NCBI GenBank assembly: GCA_947166105.1
Contig: CAMVCZ010000001.1
Location: 62,001-126,000, forward strand
DNA length: 64,000 nucleotides
Source of the DNA: an uncultured Bacteroidales bacterium
GTDB lineage: Bacteria > Bacteroidota > Bacteroidia > Bacteroidales > F082
Direction of reading: 5' to 3'
Shown here: positions 42,994-51,009 of the stretch, piece by piece
Numbering within the stretch: the first letter of the stretch is position 1
How the letters are laid out: every line of letters starts with the position of its first letter
Made by a program: the position numbers and the translations under genes
The notes under the pieces: model-generated
The model's database searches: none
Told to the model about the DNA's origin: nothing
The model's input: the letters and a program-made list of their open reading frames with translations, nothing else

Positions 42994-44718
42994 TTAGCCT
43001 TTGTTCTCTTCGGTTATCACTTCCCAATGCCCACCTTTGTTTGGACCGATGCGGGTTAGGCGGCCTGTGGATTTTAGTTGTTGGATATTCCATTCGACAC
43101 CTCGGAGCGATAGCCCTGTTAGTTTTGCTATTTCAGGTTTCGTGATTTTGGGATTGTTGATTATAAAGTTTAGAATTCTTTCCGCTGTTTCTCCTACAGT
43201 TTCTCCCACAGTTTTTTCCACAGTTTTTTCCACAGAAGAACCGCTTTCTATGTCTCCCTGTGTGGTTTTTACCGAAATGTTATCGTCTTTACAAATACAA
43301 GTGTCATTTAGGCCTGTATCATTTTCGGTAACATTTTCAGTAACTTTCCAATGTCCGTTTTTGCGCGTTCCAACTCTAACAATGAGACCGTTTTGCTTGA
43401 GGAAAGCAATATTGTTTCTAATATTCTTGGGGCTTATTCCTATTTTACTGCTCAATTCGGCTTGGGTAATCATATTGTTTGATTTGATTAACTCCATAAT
43501 CTTTCTTTGATTGGGAGAGAGATTTTTTAGGTCGTTTTTTAGGTCGTTTTTTAGGTCGTTTTTTAGGTCGTTTTCTGCCGTGGCGACATTTTCTGTCTCA
43601 TTCTTAGTATCGAGATGAACAGTCACCATAATCCCGCCAGAAATCTGCTGCCATTCGGGGGCTTTATGGCCTGCCTCTAAAAATGCCTGAACCACACGCC
43701 TGATGCCGCTGCCATACTTTTCAATTTCGCCCATATCCTTAAAGACATCGGCAATCTGCTTGTTGCGCGGTTGTGAGCGGTAATGGTTGCTCATCAAGTC
43801 CGCAATATCAAGACCTTCGGGCAGTTTGCCAGGGTTGTAAAACTCCATTCGGTCGGGCAGGATCTTCACTATGGAATCGGCGGCGGCACGATAATCGCGG
43901 TGGATGATCATGTTGAGCACGATCTCGCGGATGGCATCCAAAGGATAGTCCCAACGTTGGATGTTCTCCACTTGGTTGGGCGAAATGATGACCGCCATGT
44001 TGATGTGCTTCTTGACAAACTGCATAACATCTTCCACCTGTTCAATAAGACTGGCCTTCGACCGTGCCGAATCCTTGATGAAAATGCCGTTCTTGTCCTG
44101 AAAATGCCCTAACTCTATGGTTGTCAGCAGGTCTTCCTCTTGCTTGAAAAGCAGGTAGCCGCCAAAAGTAAGTTGCCCGGCTGCATTGCATAGCCCCTTC
44201 TTTCTGATATATTCCTCCGGCGATTCGGTGATGTTCATTCCACGGCGGTTCATCTGTGCGATGGACTTTCTGACAAGGCCGAGATTCAGGTCGTCGATGG
44301 TGTGAAGCGGGTCGGTGTAGTAGTCCCAACTCGAGTTGCGTGTTTGCAGGCTCATGTCGGCGATTTCGCCAGCCGAAAGCAAATGGTTGCTGTTTTGTCG
44401 GCGGCAGTAATACTTTCCCTTGACCGAAACGGGTTTCACGGGATATTCCTGAACGCAGAACAACACGATGGTCTTGCCATTTTCTTCCTGAATTTCCACA
44501 TCGGGAATGATGCTCGGCTCGGTTTTCGACTTCACCTCATTAATCCATTGTGCCACAGTTTCTTTCCCAAGTCTTACTCCAACTACGGTGCCGTCATCGT
44601 CCACGCCAATATAGACAGTTCCACCTTTCGCATTGGCAAACGCCACCAATCCGACAATCACCTTGTCGGAAAAAGACGGCTTGAACTCCGTATGTAAATC
44701 TTCCTGCTTGGGTATCAT
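42994..44718 (-). CDS. AlbA_2/Schlafen-type putative transcriptional regulator with winged helices
   Basis: 574 residues. The N-terminal AlbA_2 domain (EFKPSFSDKVIVGLVAFANA, GGTVYIGVDDDGTVVGV) is followed by the C-terminal helical region typical of this family (IVLNMIIHRDYRAAADSIVK, GSGIRRVVQAFLEAG). Residues about 380-400 are a low-complexity linker made of four NDLK units. Two winged-helix domains follow (QRKIMELIKSNNMITQAELS and ERILNFIINNPKITKPEIAKLT), separated by a second linker, VEKTVEKTVGETVGET. Such proteins are abundant in Bacteroidota and may regulate transcription; target genes are unknown. The linkers are DNA tandem repeats (see 43185-43232 and 43523-43570). Confidence 0.8.
   Translation of the reverse strand: MIPKQEDLHTEFKPSFSDKVIVGLVAFANAKGGTVYIGVDDDGTVVGVRLGKETVAQWINEVKSKTEPSIIPDVEIQEENGKTIVLFCVQEYPVKPVSVKGKYYCRRQNSNHLLSAGEIADMSLQTRNSSWDYYTDPLHTIDDLNLGLVRKSIAQMNRRGMNITESPEEYIRKKGLCNAAGQLTFGGYLLFKQEEDLLTTIELGHFQDKNGIFIKDSARSKASLIEQVEDVMQFVKKHINMAVIISPNQVENIQRWDYPLDAIREIVLNMIIHRDYRAAADSIVKILPDRMEFYNPGKLPEGLDIADLMSNHYRSQPRNKQIADVFKDMGEIEKYGSGIRRVVQAFLEAGHKAPEWQQISGGIMVTVHLDTKNETENVATAENDLKNDLKNDLKNDLKNLSPNQRKIMELIKSNNMITQAELSSKIGISPKNIRNNIAFLKQNGLIVRVGTRKNGHWKVTENVTENDTGLNDTCICKDDNISVKTTQGDIESGSSVEKTVEKTVGETVGETAERILNFIINNPKITKPEIAKLTGLSLRGVEWNIQQLKSTGRLTRIGPNKGGHWEVITEENKG
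43185..43232. repeat. Four imperfect 12-bp tandem repeats inside the AlbA_2 gene
   Basis: Units resembling CAGTTTTTTCCA and CAGTTTCTCCCA occur back to back. They encode the linker V-[EG]-[KE]-T repeated. The units at 43209-43232 are identical to each other, and the outer ones differ at two or three bases. Confidence 0.8.
43523..43570. repeat. Four identical 12-bp tandem repeats inside the AlbA_2 gene
   Basis: The unit TTTTTTAGGTCG is repeated exactly four times, encoding NDLK repeats on the minus strand. Twelve-base units keep the reading frame, so copy number can vary without a frameshift. Confidence 0.9.
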
Positions 44719-44722
44719 GGCA

Positions 44723-46033
44723 TCATTCCGTTATGGTTTTATCCAGCAGTTTCCCATATTCCCCCGTCAAAGCCCTTCGCGAGTATTTCTCCACTTCTTG
44801 GCTCTCATTTGAGGGCAATCCATTCTTCAAATACTTTTGATACAGGTCTTTAATGACTTCCTTCATCTTTTTCTTGTCCTCGAAATTGACGATTTGTCCA
44901 GCGTGGGTTTCCTTCAGGATATGCGCCGCGTCGCCGTCTTCAGGACCGATGCAAAGAATGGGACGGCCAGAGGCAAGATACTCGAAAATTTTCCCGGTCA
45001 GTATGCCTTTTGCGTTAGGCGTGTGGTTGATGAACAGCAGCAAGACCTGAGAAGAGGCTTGAACCTGTTGGATTTGGTTGTGAGGGACATAAGGAATCAA
45101 TTCTGTGTTCTCTCTAAGATGGTTCTCGTTTATGGATTTAAGAACAGATTGATCCACCTGACCGATTAGTTTGATTCTCAGTTTTTTCGAGAACTCTGGA
45201 TCGGCTGCTTTCAACTCGCATAAAGCTGCCCAAAGCTGATGCTCATTGCGATTGGCTCCGATAATCCCAACATGAGCCAATGTGAATTCCGATGAAATAG
45301 GCGATTCTGACGGCCCAACATTCGCATCCCAGTCGAAGCCGTTGTAAATCGTCCTCACGTTTCTATTGCCCAACCTGCCAAGCCTTCTTGCACCATCTGG
45401 GGCCACAGTGACCACCTTGTCGGCCTTGGTCAGCACTTCGCGCTCCAAACGATGTTGCTTGCGGTCGGCCCATTTTGTAAGTCTAAGCTCGTCATAATAG
45501 TCGATTTCCGTCCAAGGGTCGCGGAAGTCGGCTATCCACGGGATGCCCAAGGCTTCCTTCAACTTCATGGCAATCAGGTGCATGGAGTGTGGCGGACCCG
45601 TGCTGATGATGGCGTCTACGGGATGGTTTTTCAAATACTCCTTCAGGTAGCGCACCGATGGCTTTACCCACCAGCAACGCGCATCGGGAATGAACAGATT
45701 GCCGCGAATCCATACTGCAAGGTTCTCTTTCCATCCCGTTTTTTTTCCGTCCTCCTTGATGAAACCAGCTTTCACAGTCTCGCTTTTCTTGATGCCGAGA
45801 AACTTTTTATACAAGGTATAAGGCTCCACAATGGGTCGCCTGATGATTTCGGCTTCGGGTGCGACGTCTTTTTCGAGTGAGGGGTCCAAAATGGGATATT
45901 CGCCCTCTTCGGGTGTGTAAATTACGGGTTGCCAGCCGTTTTCGGGCAAATATTTTGACATTTTCAGCCATCGCTGTACCCCGCTGCCGCCCGAAGGGGG
46001 CCAATAATATGTGATAATCAAGACGCGCTTCAT
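44723..46033 (-). CDS. Glycosyltransferase, GT4-like
   Basis: 436 residues. Start MKRVLIITYYWPPSGGSGVQ is the usual first strand and acceptor loop; IISTGPPHSMHLIA and GIPWIADFRDPW follow. The C-terminal donor domain has TLAHVGIIGANRNEHQLW and FEYLASGRPILCIGPEDGDA. It resembles the GT4 enzymes of Bacteroidota capsule and exopolysaccharide loci. It overlaps the yfhO gene by four bases, so the two are probably cotranscribed. Confidence 0.85.
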   Translation of the reverse strand: MKRVLIITYYWPPSGGSGVQRWLKMSKYLPENGWQPVIYTPEEGEYPILDPSLEKDVAPEAEIIRRPIVEPYTLYKKFLGIKKSETVKAGFIKEDGKKTGWKENLAVWIRGNLFIPDARCWWVKPSVRYLKEYLKNHPVDAIISTGPPHSMHLIAMKLKEALGIPWIADFRDPWTEIDYYDELRLTKWADRKQHRLEREVLTKADKVVTVAPDGARRLGRLGNRNVRTIYNGFDWDANVGPSESPISSEFTLAHVGIIGANRNEHQLWAALCELKAADPEFSKKLRIKLIGQVDQSVLKSINENHLRENTELIPYVPHNQIQQVQASSQVLLLFINHTPNAKGILTGKIFEYLASGRPILCIGPEDGDAAHILKETHAGQIVNFEDKKKMKEVIKDLYQKYLKNGLPSNESQEVEKYSRRALTGEYGKLLDKTITE

Positions 46034-48537
46034 GCCTCTTGTTTTTTCTTCTTGATTGTGAACAAGATAGCTCCAATCAAGCCCAAAATCATTATCAGCG
46101 AACTGGCAAACGTCACCGTATTACCGGTTTTGTAGGCTTTGGGTGCATATTCCATCACGATTTCATGCTCGCCGCTCGGGACGAGGGCGGCACGCAACAG
46201 GTAGTTAGTCCTCAACAAAGGCTGCTCCTGTCCGTCGATGTACATTTTCCAGCCTTTTGAGGTCCAAATTTCGGAGAAAACGACCAAATAGTCGGCGGTC
46301 GTTGAGCTTGACGAAACGCCGTTGAATCTGTAAGTTAGTTTGTTAGGCTGGTATTCCGTTAAAACAATTTGCGGCAAAATGCTGTCCGTAAGTCTGTAGT
46401 TTCCAACTTGTTGCGCAAACTCCTTGTTGAGGATGGCCGTATGTTGCAAGTCGGTGTTTGCTATGGCATCGATCTCATCGTTGGGAGTATCGACCCATTT
46501 GATGTCGTTGGCAATCCATGCATTGCCAAAGGCGAAAGGATTGGAAATGGGCTGTGCTTCCGGATTGTAGATGATATATTTGGTATTCAGCATGTTGGCG
46601 ACTTTTAGTTGTGCCATGACTTGCATCATTTCTTGTATTGATTTGGTGCCTCGAAGCTGGTTCAGCTCGCCACCGAGGTATTGCGTGATGATGTCTTGAT
46701 AACGGCGCAATTTGGCTCCCGAATAGCCCCCGAGCGACTTGTGGAAATAGCATGTGCTCGCATCGTTAAACATATCCTTGGTTAGATCCATAACCCTGAA
46801 ATCCAAGCTGTTGTCGGAGAGGATGGCTTTGTCGGCCACCGATTCGGTATAGGGATTCTTGACCCGCTGTTTCGGCAGGAAATTGTTGTTGTTGAGGTAG
46901 CGTTTGTCGATGGGAAACATGTCAATCAGCACCAAAACGGCGAGAATCGGGAAGGCAATCTGGCCTTTCAGCTTGCCCTTGCCATATAGGAAAATCGGCA
47001 CGGCGGCAAGGATGATGAAGAGTAGGCTGCGCAAGGTGTCTTTGCGGAAAATGGCCACACGCACGTCTTCAAGTTGTGTAGCGAAATTAGCGTAAAGGGC
47101 TCCGTCTTTGCCTTTGCTCATAGCGGCAAACTGCTCGGCTTCGTTTTGGCTGAGGAAGCTGAAGAAGGCTTTCGGTGCGAGGTAGAACAACAGGCAAATG
47201 CCCGCAGTAATGCCTAACGCAATATAGAATTTCTTTAGGTTTTGCTTGAAACTTTCAGGGCTTTTCGCGATTTCGGCCAAGCCGAGGAAACCCAACAAGG
47301 GCATGGTGACCTCGGCAATGACCAAGGTCATGGAAACGGCTCGGAACTTGTCGTAAAACGGCACATAATCAAGGAAGAAGTTGGTGAATCCCATGAAGTT
47401 CTTGCCCCAACTGAGCAGGATGGAGAGCAAGGTTGCAATCAGCAAGGCCCATTTCAGTTTGCCTTTCACGGTCAATGCGCCTAACACAAAGAGAAACACC
47501 ACGATAGCACCTACATAAACTGGCCCGCTCGTCCCTGGTTGGTCGCCCCAATAGGCACTGCTCTGCGCGATGCTGTCTCTGAATTGGCGATCGGCCTTTT
47601 CCAGAGCTGGATTCTTCTTCCCAATGTAGGCAGATGCGCCGCCTTTTGCGTTGGGAATCAGCAAACTCCATGTTTCTCCCTTGCCGTAACTCCATTGCGT
47701 GATGTAGTCGCGGTCGAGGCCTTTGGTTTGGTTGGCTTCGTTGCGGGTCAGCACGGGTTTGCCGCGTGTGGTTTCCTTGCCAAACTCATAGTTGCCGTAA
47801 AGCGTTGTGGAACAAGTCAATATGCCTAATATGGCGGCTACAACTAATCCCAACGAGGCTTTGAGAAAATGTCCTAATTGTTTGTTTTTCAGGTCGCTGA
47901 TAAGTTCGGCAATGATGAGGATGACTATAATCAATAATAGGTAATACGTGATTTGAATGTGCCCGGTGCGAATCTCGAAGGCAAGGGCGAAAGCAGTTAA
48001 AATGCAGCCCCACAGGTATTTGCCTTTGTAGGTCAGCAGTACGCCCGCAATGACGGGTGCCATGTAGGCCATAGCCATAGCTTTGGCGTTGTGGCCTGCG
48101 CCTATAACTATAAATAGGTATGACGTGAACCCGTAGGCGATGGCACCTATAAAACTAATCCAAAAGCCGCAGTCGAGCACCAAAAGTAGGACAAAAAATC
48201 CTAACATGCTGATAAACACAGAACTGAGTGACTGTGGCAAACCGATTCGTAAGGCTTTGTAAAAGGGTAGGGTGAGGTTTCCTTTTTGCTGCACAGAAAT
48301 GTTCCATGCGGGCATACCGCCAAAAGGCGCGTTGGTCCAAAGGGTCTGTTCTCCAGTGACGTTTCTGTAGTTGTCAATCTCTTGGGCCATGCCTTTGTGC
48401 ATCTCAATGTCATGTTGTTTGACGAGTTTGCCTTGCAGCACGGGGCTGAAATAGACCAAAGTGATGGCTGCAAATGCAATAATGGCCGCAATGATGCTCA
48501 GGATGTTTTTGTTTTTCTGAAAAAAAGTATTCTTCAT
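46030..48537 (-). CDS. YfhO-family membrane protein
   Basis: 835 residues: about 12-13 membrane helices in the N-terminal two thirds, a long extracytoplasmic part (about 480-790) and a last helix (TVTFASSLIMILGLIGAILF). The N-terminal PVLQGKLVKQHDIEMHKGMAQEI and SYLFIVIGAGHNAKAMAMAYM fit the YfhO family. In Gram-positive relatives YfhO is needed to glycosylate lipoteichoic acid; in Bacteroidota it is thought to be a GT-C-like sugar transferase using lipid-linked donors. Its overlap with a GT4 gene supports a role in surface glycan synthesis. Confidence 0.85.
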   Translation of the reverse strand: MKNTFFQKNKNILSIIAAIIAFAAITLVYFSPVLQGKLVKQHDIEMHKGMAQEIDNYRNVTGEQTLWTNAPFGGMPAWNISVQQKGNLTLPFYKALRIGLPQSLSSVFISMLGFFVLLLVLDCGFWISFIGAIAYGFTSYLFIVIGAGHNAKAMAMAYMAPVIAGVLLTYKGKYLWGCILTAFALAFEIRTGHIQITYYLLLIIVILIIAELISDLKNKQLGHFLKASLGLVVAAILGILTCSTTLYGNYEFGKETTRGKPVLTRNEANQTKGLDRDYITQWSYGKGETWSLLIPNAKGGASAYIGKKNPALEKADRQFRDSIAQSSAYWGDQPGTSGPVYVGAIVVFLFVLGALTVKGKLKWALLIATLLSILLSWGKNFMGFTNFFLDYVPFYDKFRAVSMTLVIAEVTMPLLGFLGLAEIAKSPESFKQNLKKFYIALGITAGICLLFYLAPKAFFSFLSQNEAEQFAAMSKGKDGALYANFATQLEDVRVAIFRKDTLRSLLFIILAAVPIFLYGKGKLKGQIAFPILAVLVLIDMFPIDKRYLNNNNFLPKQRVKNPYTESVADKAILSDNSLDFRVMDLTKDMFNDASTCYFHKSLGGYSGAKLRRYQDIITQYLGGELNQLRGTKSIQEMMQVMAQLKVANMLNTKYIIYNPEAQPISNPFAFGNAWIANDIKWVDTPNDEIDAIANTDLQHTAILNKEFAQQVGNYRLTDSILPQIVLTEYQPNKLTYRFNGVSSSSTTADYLVVFSEIWTSKGWKMYIDGQEQPLLRTNYLLRAALVPSGEHEIVMEYAPKAYKTGNTVTFASSLIMILGLIGAILFTIKKKKQEA

Positions 48538-48552
48538 TGTGTCGATATTTTT

Positions 48553-48765
48553 CTATTTAATCTCTTCAAAATCAGTATATTCACCTATATTTGGGTCAAC
48601 ATGGAGATTGGATGGCTTTTTTGTGGTGTCTTGATAGTCGTCTGCAAATTCCTGTTGCATCTGCCGGGTGGCTTTCTTGATTTTATGTTGGAATAATATC
48701 CTGATAATCATGCTGAAAACATAGAATATCAAGATGATGATGATCAGTATTCTGATAAGTCCCAT
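48553..48765 (-). CDS. DUF4834-like small membrane protein
   Basis: 70 residues from the ATG at 48765 (MGLIRILIIIILIFYVF); an in-frame start at 48849 would overlap the end of the GT2 gene. One N-terminal membrane helix is followed by a basic stretch (RILFQHKIKKATRQMQQEF) and an acidic tail (EYTDFEEIK). This matches the size and layout of DUF4834 proteins of Bacteroidota, whose function is not known. It lies between the GT2 and yfhO genes. Confidence 0.6.
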   Translation of the reverse strand: MGLIRILIIIILIFYVFSMIIRILFQHKIKKATRQMQQEFADDYQDTTKKPSNLHVDPNIGEYTDFEEIK

Positions 48766-48797
48766 AGGATAACTCGGTATTGAAATATGCTGCGAAA

Positions 48798-49778
48798 TTA
48801 CGATTTTTCCGTTTTCGATGGCTGTTTTTTGCTCAAAATGTCTTTCCATGCGGCTTCAAGAAAGCCCAAACCATAGCCAAATAATTGAACGTAAGCCGCA
48901 GGAACAGAGAGCAAAGCAACTTTTAAACTCTTGTTTTTCAGCAAAGAATCACAGAATACCATCAGGCAGTAGAGTAGGACGGGAGTGAACCAAAGCCAGT
49001 GACAGAAAACGCCCAACAATACCATAATCAGGTTGCCAATCACGAAAGCAGCGGGCAAAAGATGCACAAGTTTGAAAGTCTCAGGGTATTTGTTCTTCAA
49101 AATGACACGCGCCTCGCCAGAATGTTTCACTTGACGGAAAAACGAGCTGAATTTGACTCGCCTTTTGTGATAGACGAAGGCATCAGGGAAGAGTCGGCAA
49201 CTGTAACCGTTGGCGAAGATTCTGGTACTCAGGTCAATATCTTCTCCGTAACGCATAGGAGAGAAGCCTTCCAAGGCTTCATAGACGCTTTTCTTGATGC
49301 CCAAATTGAAACTTCGGGGATAGAATTTGTCTAATTTTTGCTTGCCGCCACGGATGCCGCCCGTAGTGAAAAATGAAGTCATTGAGTAGTTGATGGCCTT
49401 TTGGATTGGAGTAAAAGAAGGATGCGCCCGGTCTGGACCGCCGAAGGCATCGCAAGACTGGCTTTCCAACTCTTTATCAATGATTTCCAAGTAGTTGTCG
49501 GGAACGATGACATCAGAATCCAAAATGATAAGGTACTCGCCTTGGCTGCGCTCTGCACCATAATTGCGCGAAGGTCCTGGGCCAGAGTTGGGCTTGAAGT
49601 AATAATTCAAGTTCAACTTGTCGGCGTATTTTTGGCAAACTGTGTCGCATTTCTCTGACGAACCGTCCTCCACCACAACGACTTCGAAGTCCTTGAAAGT
49701 CTGTGTGCATAGGCTTTCCAACAACTCATCGACTTCTTGAGGCCGGTTATAGACGGGTATGATGATTGAAAACAGCAT
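48798..49778 (-). CDS. Glycosyltransferase family 2
   Basis: 326 residues from the ATG at 49778 (MLFSIIIPVYNRPQEVDELL). The open frame upstream to 49973 overlaps the divergent methyltransferase and its promoter, so the shorter start is chosen. GT-A motifs are present: FKDFEVVVVEDGSSEKC, YLIILDSDVIVPDNY (DxD-type) and FSPMRYGEDIDLSTRI near the catalytic base. Two hydrophobic helices near the C-terminus (about 235-290) anchor it in the membrane. It probably adds a sugar to a lipid-linked or surface glycan. Confidence 0.88.
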   Translation of the reverse strand: MLFSIIIPVYNRPQEVDELLESLCTQTFKDFEVVVVEDGSSEKCDTVCQKYADKLNLNYYFKPNSGPGPSRNYGAERSQGEYLIILDSDVIVPDNYLEIIDKELESQSCDAFGGPDRAHPSFTPIQKAINYSMTSFFTTGGIRGGKQKLDKFYPRSFNLGIKKSVYEALEGFSPMRYGEDIDLSTRIFANGYSCRLFPDAFVYHKRRVKFSSFFRQVKHSGEARVILKNKYPETFKLVHLLPAAFVIGNLIMVLLGVFCHWLWFTPVLLYCLMVFCDSLLKNKSLKVALLSVPAAYVQLFGYGLGFLEAAWKDILSKKQPSKTEKS

Positions 49779-49790
49779 TTCTCTAAATTT

Positions 49791-49822
49791 TTGCAAAGAT
49801 AGGCAATCTTTGTGTATTTTTG
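49791..49822 (+). promoter_or_regulatory. Promoter of the methyltransferase, overlapping a divergent one
   Basis: Plus strand: TTG at 49791-49793 and TATTTTTG at 49815-49822, 21 bases apart. Minus strand: TATCTTTG at 49794-49801 fits a -7 element for the GT2 gene. The two promoters overlap back to back. Confidence 0.6.
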
Positions 49823-49835
49823 CGTCAAATATGTA

Positions 49836-50609
49836 ATGATGAAGAAACTCATTTCCCTCTTTACCAAAATCTTCCCCCGCCAGTGGCTCATCAAGTTGAG
49901 CTACTTGTTCAGCCTTTTGGTGCGTCCGTTCTATATCGGAAACAAGGTGGAATGTCCCGTATGTGGAGGCCATTTCCGCAAGTTCTTACCATACGGCTAC
50001 GGCAAAGCGATGGATAACCGTTTGTGTCCCAAATGTTTGTCGCTTGAGAGGCATCGTTTGCTTTGGCTTTATCTGAAGGAAAAGACGGATTTTTTTACTG
50101 CGTCATTGAAAGTGTTGCATTTCGCGCCTGAACAGCCATTCTTGAAGCGTTTCCGTGCTTTGAAAAACCTCGACTATACCACCGCCGACCTCGATTCGCC
50201 CATCGCCGACCTGCATTTGGACGTGACCGCCATCGACCAACCGAGCGAAACTTACGACGTGGTCATCTGCAACCATGTTCTTGAGCATGTCGACAATGCA
50301 AACAATGCCTTTTCGGAAATTAAGCGCATCTTGAAACCGGGCGGCTGGGCGATTCTGTTGGTGCCTATCAATCCTGATGTGGACACCTTTGAAGACCCGA
50401 CAATCACCGACCCGAAGGAACGTGAGCGGCTTTTCGGCCAGTATGACCATGTGCGGCAGTTTGGCCGCGATTATGCCGAAGTTTTACGCAGGGCAGGTTT
50501 CAAGGTGACGGAAGACAGGATTTACTACGAGATTTCAGCGGAACAGCGTGAGCGGATGCGCTTGGCGCGTAGGGGAGAGGAAATCATTTATCGTTGCGAG
50601 AAAGTCTAA
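49836..50609 (+). CDS. SAM-dependent methyltransferase with N-terminal zinc-ribbon-like motif
   Basis: 257 residues from the ATG at 49836 (MMKKLISLF). Near residues 38-72 two cysteine pairs (ECPVCGGHF and LCPKCLSLERHR) suggest a zinc-binding motif. The methyltransferase core follows: VLHFAPEQPFLKRF (motif I variant), YTTADLDSP, YDVVICNHVLEHVDNANNAF and RILKPGGWAILLVPI. The class I fold and the acceptor-side zinc motif recall methyltransferases that modify sugars or small molecules in glycan loci. The substrate is unknown. It is divergent from the GT2 gene and shares its regulatory region. Confidence 0.85.
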   Translation: MMKKLISLFTKIFPRQWLIKLSYLFSLLVRPFYIGNKVECPVCGGHFRKFLPYGYGKAMDNRLCPKCLSLERHRLLWLYLKEKTDFFTASLKVLHFAPEQPFLKRFRALKNLDYTTADLDSPIADLHLDVTAIDQPSETYDVVICNHVLEHVDNANNAFSEIKRILKPGGWAILLVPINPDVDTFEDPTITDPKERERLFGQYDHVRQFGRDYAEVLRRAGFKVTEDRIYYEISAEQRERMRLARRGEEIIYRCEKV

Positions 50610-50637
50610 TAATGTCCTCGTATGGACAAAACAACAA

Positions 50638-50664
50638 AAGGCGATTCCCATGCGGGGTCGCCTT
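50638..50664. terminator. Hairpin between the methyltransferase and rpmH
   Basis: AAGGCGA (50638-50644) pairs with TCGCCTT (50658-50664). It lies between two convergent genes and could end both transcripts, though the T-run is short on the plus strand. Confidence 0.5.
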
Positions 50665-50703
50665 CCGTTTACCTTAAAAAGAAATATAACGGCTTCCGAA
50701 AAT

Positions 50704-50850
50704 TTAATACTCGTCAGAAACTGTAAGTTTTTTGCGGCCTTTGGCTCTTCTGCGGGCCAAAACCTTACGGCCGTTAGCCGTTGACATTCTCTCTCTGAAA
50801 CCGTGTTTGTTTCTACGTTTTCTGTTCGATGGTTGATAAGTACGCTTCAT
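50704..50850 (-). CDS. rpmH: Ribosomal protein bL34
   Basis: 48 residues: [20 protein letters not shown] followed by [20 protein letters not shown], which is the full conserved body of bL34. It is a basic protein of the large ribosomal subunit. The C-terminus, KLTVSDEY, is slightly extended. No rnpA or other rnpA-yidC cluster gene is next to it, unlike the classical rpmH-rnpA arrangement. A strong promoter lies directly upstream. Confidence 0.95.
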   Translation of the reverse strand: MKRTYQPSNRKRRNKHGFRERMSTANGRKVLARRRAKGRKKLTVSDEY

Positions 50851-50903
50851 CTCTGTATCTTTTTATTTGTTATTTTTCTGTAGAATCCCTTTGAATCGGG
50901 CTG

Positions 50904-50933
50904 CAAAAGTACGAAGAATTTCCTTTGCTCCAA
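50904..50933 (-). promoter_or_regulatory. Promoter of rpmH
   Basis: Minus-strand TACTTTTG at 50904-50911 and TTG (CAA at 50931-50933) with a 19-base spacing, a full Bacteroidota consensus. It is 54 bases before the rpmH start. Confidence 0.75.
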
Positions 50934-50952
50934 CACTTTTCTCAAAAAAAAT

Positions 50953-50988
50953 GAAAAAGGCAAAGCCAATTCTGATTTTGCCTTTTTC
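50953..50988 (-). terminator. Terminator of pepD
   Basis: On the minus strand GAAAAAGGCAAA pairs with its inverse around a short loop (50953-50964 with 50976-50988), and a T-run follows. It sits just after the pepD stop. Confidence 0.8.
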
Positions 50989-51009
50989 AAATTATTGATT
51001 ATAAATTGC

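Noticed and set aside
43523-43570. Four 12-bp repeats first considered as plasmid-type iterons or an origin.
   Set aside because: They lie in frame inside a coding sequence and encode a NDLK linker; there is no replication gene nearby.
48798-49973. A 391-residue GT2 starting at 49973.
   Set aside because: The first 65 residues overlap the divergent methyltransferase and its promoter. MLFSIIIPVYN at 49778 is the standard GT2 beginning.
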